A stretch of 64,000 bases of DNA from Galbibacter mesophilus (GTDB taxonomy: Bacteria > Bacteroidota > Bacteroidia > Flavobacteriales > Flavobacteriaceae). The DNA lies in contig NZ_JAMQVC010000001.1 of assembly GCF_023721415.1 (NCBI RefSeq), forward strand, positions 496,001 to 560,000, read 5' to 3'. Positions 47,832 to 56,600 of this stretch are shown here, in pieces (positions within the stretch are counted from its first letter, which is position 1; each line of letters opens with the position of its first letter). The position numbers and the translations under genes are program-made. The notes beneath the pieces were generated by a model. It had not been told where the DNA came from. It made no database searches and worked only from the letters and a program-made list of their open reading frames with translations.

Positions 47832-50800
47832 ATGATTGTCAATAAATGTTTTACCAAATGGTTGTGCTTGTCAATATTCTTCGCTATATGGAGTACTTGC
47901 ACTAGCGCTCAGGACTTCAGTTTTGCTAAACTCAATGCCGAAAATGGATTATCTCATAATACGGTCTATGACATAACACAAGATGAAAATGGTCTAATGT
48001 GGTTCGCAACTAGAGAAGGACTGAATAATTATGACGGAGTTAGCATTAACTCCTTCTATAAAAATGCTGATGCAGGTGGTTTATCTGGCAATACAATTCT
48101 TTCTATCGCTTTAACTAAAAAGGGCCTACTGGTAGCTACGAATTCTGGAATTGATCTATACAACCCTATTTTAAATAGTTTTCAAAACCTTATAAAGACA
48201 GAAAAATTTGATGGGGAAATTAGTTTTATTAAATCAGTTGACAATAATACATTTTTTGGAACCACAAAAGGGTTATATAGAATCACAAACGAAAACAATG
48301 TTGAGCAACTCTTAAATGGATTATCTGTGCGTGACGTAGAATCTTTTAAAACCGACGTTTTTTTAGTGGTTTTGCATCAAAGAGTTCTAATGATAAATAA
48401 TGTGGGTGAGACATTGAAGGATTATGGTCCAATATATCATTCCAATTTTAACTCAGAACTGGTTACAACTCCTTTGATATCTATATTCAAGGATAGTAAA
48501 AAGAATATTTGGCTTGGTACTTTAAGAGGGGCATACTACTTGGAAGAAAGTAAAGATGATTTTGTTCCTTTCACCTTAGGAAACACTCTTAGTACCGAAT
48601 TAATCCGGTCAATAGTGGAAGACACCAAAAATAATTTATGGTTTGCAACAGAAAATGGAATATTCATTTACGACAGAACAAATAATACTATAACCAATCA
48701 TGGTCAAAGCTATTCCAATGACCCAGAAAGCCTTTCTGATAAATCTATTTACAGTCTTTACACCGATAAGGATGGTTCAGTTTGGATAGGGACATACTTT
48801 GGAGGTGTAAATTATACTATTGAGAATGAAACCGGCATACAGAATTTTTTTCCAAGAGATCATAAGAATTCAATAAGCGGAAAAGCAGTTAGCGATATTT
48901 TGAAAGCTTCAGACGGCAAAATCTGGATTGGAACAGAAGATGGAGGAATATCCATTTTAAATCAAGAAAAAACTTTTGATTTTTTAAACAAAAAAAATGG
49001 ACTTAGCAGTAATAATATACACTCTTTGGAAGAAGATTCTAGCAGAAACATTTGGATTGGGACCTATCTCGATGGATTAAACAAGTACGACCTACAGACT
49101 AAAAAAATTTCTCATTTTAAATATAAAGCAGGTGATTCGACCTCCCTTTCCAATAATTCTGTTTTCAGCTTACATAGGGACAGCAATAATAATTTATGGA
49201 TAGGTACTCAATCGGGACTCAACAGCTATAATACTGAGAGCAATAGTTTTCAAAGATTTCATCAAGAAATTTTTGGAACGAAGTTTATTTATGAAATTTT
49301 AGAGGATGATGACGGTAATTTATGGTTTTGCACAAGAGATTCAGGTATCTATCGATACGTTCCAGAAACGGATACTGTTGCTCATTATGCGTTGACAAAA
49401 AAATATGGCCAAGTAGTAAGCGCCTACAAAGATGGTAGCGGTAAACTTTGGTTTGGCACCCTTAATGATGGCTTGTTTCAATTTAATTCCAAATCTGATT
49501 CGATTGAACCATTTAGATACAACAACCAATTTTCCAATCAAAATATCTATGGAATTCTGGAAGACGATTCTGGAAGCCTATGGATAAGCACAAATAAGGG
49601 AATCAACATTTTCCATCCTGATCAAAAACACATCGAACACTTGAGGTCCGAAGATGGACTTACCACCGATCAGTTCAATTTTAAATCCAGTTTTAAAGAT
49701 AACAACGGCGACCTTTATTTTGGGTCAATAAACGGTCTGAATATAATTCAACCTTCTAGAGTCAACGCTCCAAAAAAACCGCTTTCGTTACATTTTAAAA
49801 AACTGAGACTATTTAATCAGGAAGTACCCGTAACCTCTGATGGAATTCTTCAGACGAATATCAATTATGTTGATTCTTTAAATCTAAATCATAATCAGAA
49901 TGTTTTTAGCATTGAATATGGTGCGATAAACTACAATCCAAAGAATTCTAAAAAATATGCATATATGCTCGAAGGTTTTGATGAGGATTGGAATTTTGTA
50001 GGATCACAAACAATTGCTACCTACACCAATATTTCTCCTGGAAACTATACTTTTAAAGTGGGTACGCTACCTCTGGTTGAAAACAACGTTAAGCAGATGA
50101 AGCTAAATATTCTGCCCCCCTTCTGGAAGACAAATCTGGCCTTTTTCATTTATTTTATATTATTTCTTGGTGCTATATATGCCTATTGGTGTTTAGTAAG
50201 GTTCCTTCATCGGCAAAAAATGGCAGTTCAAGTAGAGCGAATTCAGAAAGAACAAATCGCAGAATTGAATTCCCACAAACTGAACTTCTTTACTTTTGTC
50301 TCTCACGAATTTAAAACACCCTTAACCTTAATACTGGCCTCTGCAGAAAAGTTTTTTAAGAATAATGTTAACAAAATAGCCCCACCAGAAGAGATCCTTA
50401 CAATTAGAAAGAATGCGGATAAACTAAACAGGCTCATCTCACAATTAATCGAGTTTAGAAAAATTGAAACAGACCATGCGAAGCTTGATCCTAAAAAAGG
50501 GGATATTATTCTATTTCTTAAAGATACATTCTTCGCCTTTAAACCTTTATTTGATTTAAAGGATTTAGACTACGATTTTAGAAAAAACTTTTCTGAATAT
50601 GTATGTTATTTCGATCCTGATAAGTTAGAGATGATTGTTACAAATCTTCTATCCAATGCCTTGAAAAATACAAGTTCAGGGAATATTTCTGCCAGTATAA
50701 ACATTTCAAATACGCTTAATGAAAAGGGTGAAAGTAAAATAGAAATTAAAATCTCGGATACAGGGACAGGGATGGAAAATGAAGAAATATTACGAGTTAG

Positions 50801-51830
50801 AGATCCATTCTATCATGGAGGTGCAGAATTTATTTCAGGAAATTCTGGTTTAGGTTTATCACTAGTTCACAGTTTAATTACATTTCTAAATGGTCACCTT
50901 GAAATCAAGTCTGAACCGGGCTATGGTACACAAGTTACCGTTTCGTTACCTTTAAAATTAAAAAGTGACCAATCCGTAGAAAGTATTGAAGGTAATAAGA
51001 GCATTCAAATAAATGATATCCTTGCTTTAGAAGAAGATATTGCTGACGAATATTCATCTAGTCAATTTCAAACAAATCTGAAAATGCTTATTGTTGAAGA
51101 CAATTTGGAACTAATCAAATTTCTTAGAAAACACTTCTCAAAGAGATTCCAAGTAATAGTAGCTTCAGACGGACAAAAAGCTCTGGAAAAAATGGAAAAG
51201 AATATCCCAGATATTATACTTTCGGATATAAAGATGCCGAATATTTCTGGTATTGAATTATGCAAAAAAGTCAAATCAAATCCTGATTTGAAGCATATTC
51301 CATTTTTCCTATTGACAGGAAAAAGCGAAGAAAAAATAAGGGTTGAGGCTTTAAACGCGGGTGCCAATATGTATTTAGGCAAACCATTTAATTTAAGTGA
51401 ATTGGAATTGCTTATAAACAACTTGTTAGAAACAGAAAAAAATCTTGAAAAACGATTTTCGGAAATAAGTTTCAAACAAGAAGATGCCATTCCAAAAAAC
51501 AATCAAGAGCTTCAGTTTCTGCGCAAAATCACGAAGATTGTTGGTGAAAATTTTCAAAATCCAGACTTTGGCGTTGAAAAATTGGCTGGTTTAATGGGAA
51601 TTAGCAGATCTTTATTACATATTAAAATCAAGAAAATTACAGGCATTAGTTCATTGGCTTACATCAAACGTGTTCGATTAAGAATGGCAAAAAAGCTCAT
51701 TCAGGAAGGCTGCGCCATTTCCGAGGTAGCTTACAAAGTAGGATATAATGATCCAAATTACTTTAGCAGGGCTTTCAAAAAAGAATTTAAAGTTACTCCT
51801 ACCCAATTTGCTGATAGGAACGAAAATTAA
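47832..51830 (+). CDS. Hybrid two-component system sensor/AraC regulator (HTCS)
   Basis: The 1332-residue regulator has a signal peptide, then a periplasmic sensor of many Reg_prop beta-propeller repeats (ITQDENGLMWFATREGLNNYDG and further copies to about residue 620) and a Y_Y_Y domain (FDEDWNFVGSQTIATYTNISPGNYTFKV). A transmembrane helix lies at about residues 773-793. The histidine kinase carries its phospho-His in FVSHEFKTPLTL (about residue 822), the N box NLLSNALKN and G boxes DTGTGM and SGLGLSL. The receiver has its Asp in ILSDIKMP (about 1130). The C-terminal AraC/HTH_18 domain ends ISEVAYKVGYNDPNYFSRAFKKEFKVTPTQF. It senses an oligosaccharide in the periplasm and activates the surrounding PUL genes. 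Confidence 0.97.
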   Translation: MIVNKCFTKWLCLSIFFAIWSTCTSAQDFSFAKLNAENGLSHNTVYDITQDENGLMWFATREGLNNYDGVSINSFYKNADAGGLSGNTILSIALTKKGLLVATNSGIDLYNPILNSFQNLIKTEKFDGEISFIKSVDNNTFFGTTKGLYRITNENNVEQLLNGLSVRDVESFKTDVFLVVLHQRVLMINNVGETLKDYGPIYHSNFNSELVTTPLISIFKDSKKNIWLGTLRGAYYLEESKDDFVPFTLGNTLSTELIRSIVEDTKNNLWFATENGIFIYDRTNNTITNHGQSYSNDPESLSDKSIYSLYTDKDGSVWIGTYFGGVNYTIENETGIQNFFPRDHKNSISGKAVSDILKASDGKIWIGTEDGGISILNQEKTFDFLNKKNGLSSNNIHSLEEDSSRNIWIGTYLDGLNKYDLQTKKISHFKYKAGDSTSLSNNSVFSLHRDSNNNLWIGTQSGLNSYNTESNSFQRFHQEIFGTKFIYEILEDDDGNLWFCTRDSGIYRYVPETDTVAHYALTKKYGQVVSAYKDGSGKLWFGTLNDGLFQFNSKSDSIEPFRYNNQFSNQNIYGILEDDSGSLWISTNKGINIFHPDQKHIEHLRSEDGLTTDQFNFKSSFKDNNGDLYFGSINGLNIIQPSRVNAPKKPLSLHFKKLRLFNQEVPVTSDGILQTNINYVDSLNLNHNQNVFSIEYGAINYNPKNSKKYAYMLEGFDEDWNFVGSQTIATYTNISPGNYTFKVGTLPLVENNVKQMKLNILPPFWKTNLAFFIYFILFLGAIYAYWCLVRFLHRQKMAVQVERIQKEQIAELNSHKLNFFTFVSHEFKTPLTLILASAEKFFKNNVNKIAPPEEILTIRKNADKLNRLISQLIEFRKIETDHAKLDPKKGDIILFLKDTFFAFKPLFDLKDLDYDFRKNFSEYVCYFDPDKLEMIVTNLLSNALKNTSSGNISASINISNTLNEKGESKIEIKISDTGTGMENEEILRVRDPFYHGGAEFISGNSGLGLSLVHSLITFLNGHLEIKSEPGYGTQVTVSLPLKLKSDQSVESIEGNKSIQINDILALEEDIADEYSSSQFQTNLKMLIVEDNLELIKFLRKHFSKRFQVIVASDGQKALEKMEKNIPDIILSDIKMPNISGIELCKKVKSNPDLKHIPFFLLTGKSEEKIRVEALNAGANMYLGKPFNLSELELLINNLLETEKNLEKRFSEISFKQEDAIPKNNQELQFLRKITKIVGENFQNPDFGVEKLAGLMGISRSLLHIKIKKITGISSLAYIKRVRLRMAKKLIQEGCAISEVAYKVGYNDPNYFSRAFKKEFKVTPTQFADRNEN

Positions 51831-51956
51831 TCAAAAGAGCATAAAAAAATCCAGATTGTGTTCTAAAATCAATAATACTATTGGTTTAAACATTTTTGCG
51901 CACCTAATAAACAAAATTGCTCGTGGTCTTTAGTGGATATTAATAAATTTAGTATC

Positions 51957-53498
51957 ATGAAAAAAATACTTTTACTTATTGGTTTATTCTCTCTGGTATC
52001 CTGTGGAGAAAACTCAGAAACTACCAAAAAAACAAGCAATTTACCTAAGACTATTTACAAAACTCCAAATGTTATTATTTTATACGTGGATGATCTTGGT
52101 TATGCCGATGTAGGTGTTTACGGTGCAAAAGGTGTAAAAACTCCAAATATTGATAGCATGGCAAGAGGAGGTATTAGATTCACAGATGCTCATAGCTCTG
52201 CGGCCACCTGCACACCTTCCAGATATAGCCTACTTACAGGAAACTATGCCTTTAGGAATAATGCGGAAATCCTTCCAGGCGACGCACCATTATTGATTGA
52301 CACCAACATGAACACCATGCCTAAAATGTTTCAAAAAGCCGGTTACACCACCGGAGTCATCGGGAAATGGCATTTAGGACTTGGATATGGTCAAGTAGAC
52401 TGGAACAAGCCTGTAAAACCGGGACCTGCAGAGGTTGGATTTGATTACAGTTTCTTACTTCCTGCTACTGGAGATAGGGTGCCAACGGTTTTTCTGGAGA
52501 ATGACAAGGTTATTAATCTTTCCGAAGACGACCCAATTACTGTTAGCTACGATAAAAAAGTGGGACAAAGGCCCCTTGGAACTGAACGCCCAGACCTTTT
52601 AAAAATGAAAGCCGACTTGCAACATAGCCAGACCATTGTGAATGAAATTAGCCGAATAGGTTATATGGGAGGAGGAAAAAGCGCGGAATGGATAGACGAA
52701 GAATTTCCTTATGTGTTTAATAGCAAAGCAGAAAAATTTATACGCAACAATAAAAAAAAACCTTTCTTTCTTTTCTATAGTTTTCATGATATCCATGTTC
52801 CACGGGTGCCACATGCTAATTTTACCGGAAAAAGTGAAATGGGTGCGAGGGGAGATGCCATAGTTCAAGTAGATTACGTGGTCGGAGAGATTAATAGAAT
52901 TCTTAAGGAACAGGGTATTGCCAAAAACACTCTGATTATCTTTACCAGCGACAATGGTCCTGTACTAGACGACGGATACGCGGATAAAGCCAAGGAACTG
53001 CTTGGCAAGCATAACCCTTCTGGGCCATTTCGCGGTGGGAAATATAGTATTTACGAAGCTGGCACTAGAGTCCCTACAATAGCCTATTGGCCAGATAACA
53101 TCGAACCTAGAGTCAGTGACGCCCTACTAACCCAACTTGATTTCTTTGCTTCTTTTGCTGAAATGTTGGGAATCGAAATGGGAGAAACGGTAATTGATAG
53201 TGAAAGTCATCTTGATGCATTGTTTGGGAAAACAGATTTTGGAAGGCAGTTCCTACTGGAAGAAGGCTTCACTAAGGCTATTAGGGATGGAAAATGGAAA
53301 TATATTCAACCTTTCCAAAATGGACAAATTCCTGACTGGATGGCCAACAAAGAAATTGAACCTGGATTAAAACCAGAACCACAACTATTCAATCTTTCGG
53401 AAGATAAGGGAGAGCAAAAAAATTTGGCTGATAAATTTCCAGAGAAAGTTAAAGCTTATCAAAAAATGATCAACAGTATTGTTACTTTGGAAAAATAA
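51957..53498 (+). CDS. Sulfatase lipoprotein (S1 family)
   Basis: The 513-residue lipoprotein starts at the ATG at 51957 (MKKILLLIGLFSLVSCG, lipobox VSC). It has NVIILYVDDLGYADVGVYGA with metal-binding DD, the formylglycine signature CTPSR (Cys85) in ATCTPSRYSLLTGNYAFRN, GKWHLGLGYG, and FTSDNGPVLDDGY. It lies 126 bp downstream of the regulator on the same strand and is the third sulfatase of the locus. Its signature is of the CxPSR Cys type, so it needs a formylglycine-generating enzyme encoded elsewhere. It is the last recognisable PUL gene before the accessory island. Confidence 0.92.
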   Translation: MKKILLLIGLFSLVSCGENSETTKKTSNLPKTIYKTPNVIILYVDDLGYADVGVYGAKGVKTPNIDSMARGGIRFTDAHSSAATCTPSRYSLLTGNYAFRNNAEILPGDAPLLIDTNMNTMPKMFQKAGYTTGVIGKWHLGLGYGQVDWNKPVKPGPAEVGFDYSFLLPATGDRVPTVFLENDKVINLSEDDPITVSYDKKVGQRPLGTERPDLLKMKADLQHSQTIVNEISRIGYMGGGKSAEWIDEEFPYVFNSKAEKFIRNNKKKPFFLFYSFHDIHVPRVPHANFTGKSEMGARGDAIVQVDYVVGEINRILKEQGIAKNTLIIFTSDNGPVLDDGYADKAKELLGKHNPSGPFRGGKYSIYEAGTRVPTIAYWPDNIEPRVSDALLTQLDFFASFAEMLGIEMGETVIDSESHLDALFGKTDFGRQFLLEEGFTKAIRDGKWKYIQPFQNGQIPDWMANKEIEPGLKPEPQLFNLSEDKGEQKNLADKFPEKVKAYQKMINSIVTLEK

Positions 53499-53590
53499 TG
53501 CCACTTACTCTAATAAATATTCTATTGCAATTTATCTATCGTGACTAAAATTAATTCTTGGGATATTACCAATACTAGTCTAAAATCATA

Positions 53591-53734
53591 TTTTTTGCAG
53601 CAAAAAATTGCCTTTTTTCGGGGCTTCCGAAGGTTTTTGCCGCAAATAGTAGATTTGGCCCTTGGACTGTCTAAAAATTTTACTGTAAATAACTTCCTGC
53701 TTATAGGGGCTCCGAGAGGTTTTACTGTAAAACC
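53591..53734. repeat. Four short dyads at 42-43 bp spacing
   Basis: Four dyads share the frame TTT-(GC or AC)-n-(GC or GT)-AAA. Dyad 1 is TTTTTTGCAGCAAAAAA (centre 53599), dyad 2 TTTGCCGCAAA (centre 53641), dyad 3 TTTACTGTAAA (centre 53684) and dyad 4 GGTTTTACTGTAAAACC (centre 53726). The centres are 42, 43 and 42 bp apart, close to four helical turns. The sequence between dyads 1-2 (GGGGCTTCCGAAGG) resembles that between dyads 3-4 (GGGGCTCCGAGAGG), so the array looks like a diverged duplication of about 85 bp. It lies between the PUL and the RadC gene, in a 420-bp gap without a real gene. Confidence 0.75.
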
Positions 53735-53750
53735 GGGAGCGCGAAGCCAC

Positions 53751-53773
53751 GTAACATCGCTTTAGCGTGTTAC
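53751..53773. other. Hairpin next to dyad array
   Basis: GTAACA-T-CGC TTTA GCG-TGTTAC forms a nine-base-pair stem with one bulged T and a TTTA loop, 17 bp right of the last dyad. It is not followed by a T-run, so it is not an obvious terminator. It could be part of an attachment or transfer site. Confidence 0.5.
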
Positions 53774-53918
53774 CCTCTTGCTTACCCAAAATTTGTCACG
53801 ATCGTAGCATCCGGACAAAATATTTATTACATCCAACCAAACTTAAGCAGGTTTATTTTGACTTCTTACGTCAATATGGCAATAACCTATAAGATGGCTG
53901 GATGCATAAATATTCGAT

Positions 53919-54368
53919 CTAAAGTATTCCTTCATCCGTAAAGCTGAAATACCTTCCGTTAGGGCTTAGAATAATATGGTCAAGTACCTTTACATCGAAG
54001 TAACCGGCCGCCTTTACCATTTTTTGGGTCAGTTCCCTATCTGGCGTACTGGCCTCGAGCTTCCCCGATGGATGGTTGTGGCATAGGATGATACCCGTGG
54101 ACAGGCTTTTCAGCACCACCGCGAAAAGTAACCTTATATCGACCACCGTGCCTGTAATCCCACCCACCGAATGGGTGTAAATGCCCTTTATCCTATTGGA
54201 ACGGTTCAGCAAAAGCACCTTAAAGGTTTCGTTAAGGGCTATGGTATCCATATCGAAGGATTGGTAAAGGACTTTAGCGGCATTGGAACTGCTCACAACA
54301 ACGGTTTCCAGACTGGTCAAAAAACTCTCCCTGTAGGAAAGCTGTATCTCGTTAACTTTTATCAACAT
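53919..54368 (-). CDS. RadC-like JAB domain protein
   Basis: The 149-residue protein (ATG at 54368; a longer frame to 54404 begins only with GTG) is a RadC/JAB domain without the N-terminal helix-hairpin-helix of full RadC. The metal-binding motif is HNHPSGKLEASTPD (H-x-H...D), preceded by SLSTGIILC. Such short RadC proteins are typical of conjugative and other mobile elements of Bacteroidota, next to ssb as here. Precise activity is unknown. Its base composition is richer in G and C than the PUL genes, which fits transfer. Confidence 0.9.
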   Translation of the reverse strand: MLIKVNEIQLSYRESFLTSLETVVVSSSNAAKVLYQSFDMDTIALNETFKVLLLNRSNRIKGIYTHSVGGITGTVVDIRLLFAVVLKSLSTGIILCHNHPSGKLEASTPDRELTQKMVKAAGYFDVKVLDHIILSPNGRYFSFTDEGIL

Positions 54369-54440
54369 GGCTATGCTATTTTTATTAAAATTGATTTCCA
54401 ACACTTAAAGAAATGGGCAGGTTTCACCCCGCCCATACTT

Positions 54441-54782
54441 CTATTTTCCGTTCCCGCCAAGGAAAAGGATTTCCGAAACGATTACCTCGGTCACATAGCG
54501 TTTAACGCCTTCTTTGTCCTCATAGGAACGTGAAGTGAGTTTTCCCTGTACGGCAATCTCCTTGCCCGTAAAAACGTACTCTTCGATAAGGGATGCGATT
54601 TTCCCCCATGCCACCAATTGGTGCCAATCGGTATTGGTCTGTTTCTCCCCTTTGGAATCCCTGTAGTTCTCATTGGTCGCCAATGAAATCTTGGCTACCT
54701 TTTTTCCGTTTTCCAATACGGTCACCTGGGGCTCCTGCCCTACATGTCCGATAAGCTGTACTTGATTTTTTAATGTTCCCAT
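54441..54782 (-). CDS. ssb: Single-stranded DNA-binding protein
   Basis: The 113-residue protein is a compact SSB with the OB fold: MGTLKNQVQLIGHVGQEPQVTVLENGKKVAKISLATNENYRDSKGEKQTNTDWHQLVAWGKIASLIEEYVFTGKEIAVQGKLTSRSYEDKEGVKRYVTEVIVSEILFLG. It lacks the acidic C-terminal tail of housekeeping SSBs, as usual for copies on mobile elements. It is 72 bp upstream of the RadC gene on the same strand; both belong to the mobile element backbone. Confidence 0.95.
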   Translation of the reverse strand: MGTLKNQVQLIGHVGQEPQVTVLENGKKVAKISLATNENYRDSKGEKQTNTDWHQLVAWGKIASLIEEYVFTGKEIAVQGKLTSRSYEDKEGVKRYVTEVIVSEILFLGGNGK

Positions 54783-55477
54783 AATACATTGTTTTTAGTG
54801 CCTGCACGCGACAGGCATGGTTACTGAATATCCCTTTTCCATATCGGCAACTGCTTCTAAGAACTTTCATTGAAACGTTTCCAAAACAAAAGCCAACATT
54901 TTAAGGGGTGTTTGTTTGCCTTCTTGCGTGCACAGTACCATAAAAGAAGTGGGTTCGGTCAAGGCTTTTGGACGGAAATCGGGAGTGTCTGCAACGTGGT
55001 TTTTACCCTAAGGGCTAAAAACCAGGAAGTAGAAGCTCTATTTATGGACAAAACTCCGTACAGCCTTGACGGGTTCCATAAGGGGCCTTTAAGAATCCTT
55101 ATCGCGGGGGTTTTGGAAGTGAGCGTACGGGAAGTTAAGCGAGCTGTCAAAAGGCCGGCGATCCAGTATTCTTTGGCGCCTGCCTTGGTTTCCGAAGTAC
55201 CGGGAACCAAATAGGGGCTTCTTTTATTAAGAACCCTTAAAATGTGTTGGGGGACGGACTTCCGTTTTCGGGACTTTGACGCGTAGGCTCCCAAGAAGGG
55301 CCTACCAAAAAGTACCATTTTGGAAAATGGAAGATCGGCCGAGGGATGGATTTTTTATTAATTTAAACCGAAACAAATAAAACCTACTAAAAACTGAATT
55401 CCAAATAGATAAACCAAGCAAAATAGTATTGCTTATGACAAAGTTTGGGTGCACAATTTCTCTTTTAAGAAGAGGGT
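54783..55477. other. Structured, GC-richer non-coding stretch
   Basis: No credible protein gene in 695 bp; the two long overlapping frames on opposite strands look like by-products. Several strong hairpins stand out: GCCTG/CAGGC (54800-54816), GGTTTTTA-CCC-TAA-GGG-TAAAAACC (54998-55023), TTGGTTTCCG/CGGGAACCAA (55185-55210, one G-U), GTAGG-CCC/GGG-CCTAC (55283-55305), and CCATTTTGGAAAATGG (about 55315-55330). The density of stems and the raised GC suggest a structured RNA or a transfer origin. It lies directly upstream of ssb. Confidence 0.5.
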
Positions 55478-55804
55478 TTAGGATTCATTTTTCAATATCC
55501 TGTAAGATTCATCCAAAAACTCTCCTTCTTCAAAAGGCAAAAGATGGTTTGCAAGTTCTAGAGTTCGACGGATATCAATACCATGATCTTTAATCCTGGG
55601 CGGTGAAAATGTATCCCCCTGTGCCGCTAGGATGCTTACATTGATCAATGCCTCAATGGTAATAAACAAATCGGTATAGCCTTCAAACTCCAAAAAAGAG
55701 GGTTTATATTTTCCTTTCCGAATATTGGAAGGTTGTAATGTGTTCAATTTATCATTGGCTAACTCTCGTAATTCCTTGACTTGTTTCTTTTTCACGGTAC
55801 TCAA
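55478..55804 (-). CDS. HEPN-operon satellite protein, paralogue of HEPN C-terminal domain (1)
   Basis: This 108-residue protein has no ATG: the frame opens after a TAA with TTG at 55804 and GTG at 55795 as possible starts. It is helical and aligns with the C-terminal domain of the HEPN protein at 56554-57759: YTDLFITIEALINVS at the start, IDIRRTLELANHLLPFEEGEFLDE at the end. No enzymatic motif is seen. It is the last of four same-strand genes and may be an accessory or regulatory subunit of the HEPN protein. Function unknown. Confidence 0.7.
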   Translation of the reverse strand: MSTVKKKQVKELRELANDKLNTLQPSNIRKGKYKPSFLEFEGYTDLFITIEALINVSILAAQGDTFSPPRIKDHGIDIRRTLELANHLLPFEEGEFLDESYRILKNES

Positions 55805-55846
55805 TTTTTAATTATACAAAACCTTTACTTTTTGCCCTTTCCCTTT

Positions 55847-56227
55847 TTAATCTTTACCCCGTTTTATTCCTAACCCTTCTTCCCTGTAATAAAGATTAAG
55901 ATGGTCCATAAGGGATTCCTCCCCTTGCGGCATCAAGCGATTGGCGATACCTAGTAAATGACGGATATAGTATTTTTCATTTCTTTCGGAGATTGTATCC
56001 AAACACAGTTCAGGGTCAATGGTTTTCATAGCCAGGTGCACCAGTGCACGGACCGTTAACAATAATTCTGCATGATCTTCTATATAAAAAAGGCTCACTT
56101 CATATTTGTCTTTAAAAAAGGAATGTGGCTTTAAAGTGGGGTGATGATCTAAAGCATGACGTTTTAAACTATTTATCAATTTTTCTTCATTTGGGTTCAT
56201 ACCGTTAGGTTTTAGGGTTATCATCAT
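55847..56227 (-). CDS. HEPN-operon satellite protein, paralogue (2)
   Basis: This 126-residue helical protein shares the pattern of its neighbours: a DHAELLLTVRALVHLA helix and, near the end, YYIRHLLGIANRLMPQGEESLMDHL, matching the LLPFEE.E.LDE signature of the others. Its annotated ATG overlaps the next gene by 23 bp; a second ATG at 56200 would avoid the overlap. Function unknown. It belongs to the four-gene operon with the HEPN protein. Confidence 0.7.
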   Translation of the reverse strand: MMITLKPNGMNPNEEKLINSLKRHALDHHPTLKPHSFFKDKYEVSLFYIEDHAELLLTVRALVHLAMKTIDPELCLDTISERNEKYYIRHLLGIANRLMPQGEESLMDHLNLYYREEGLGIKRGKD

Positions 56228-56600
56228 TATTTTTGACTTTTGAGAGCATTTCTAAAATTTCATCGTAGCAAACCATCTCCCTTTTCGGTAACATGGTGAG
56301 TATTAACTCCAGAACAATGCAGACAGAAGTATTCCTGTCTTTTGTATTGGCCTCTGTATATTGGCTGAAAAGAGAGGATGTAAAATAGGTACCTTCCCCA
56401 TCCAGGGTGAATGCACATACTTTTATCAGGGATTCAATTTTCAGCATCAGTTCATAATAATTGCACATGCGGATTTCGGCTTTTTGCAAGGGTTCCCCAT
56501 CCCAAAACTGATCGGTTTTTTCCAACCTCCCTTTTGTATTTGCTACAAGTTCTTTAAGCTCTTGCAGGGTTTTCAATTGTTTCTTTTTCTTTGTTTTCAT
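56205..56600 (-). CDS. HEPN-operon satellite protein, paralogue (3)
   Basis: This 131-residue helical protein starts with a Lys-rich stretch (MKTKKKKQLKTLQELKELV). It carries YYELMLKIESLIKVC and NTSVCIVLELILTMLPKREMVCYDEIL, the same family signature as its neighbours. Its start lies 47 bp inside the end of the HEPN gene, so the two are translationally coupled. No known domain is recognised. Function unknown. Confidence 0.72.
   Translation of the reverse strand: MKTKKKKQLKTLQELKELVANTKGRLEKTDQFWDGEPLQKAEIRMCNYYELMLKIESLIKVCAFTLDGEGTYFTSSLFSQYTEANTKDRNTSVCIVLELILTMLPKREMVCYDEILEMLSKVKNNDDNPKT

Noticed and set aside
53591-53734. CRISPR array
   Set aside because: The repeating units are short dyads with two different arm types and similar, not unique, spacers; no cas genes are present.
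53541-53789. Short frames on both strands over the dyad array
   Set aside because: They are made of the repeats and dyads themselves; no start context or family resemblance.
54870-55318. Two overlapping frames of about 115 residues on opposite strands in the gap upstream of ssb
   Set aside because: Neither resembles a known family, they overlap almost fully antiparallel, and they coincide with strong hairpins; a structured non-coding element explains them better.
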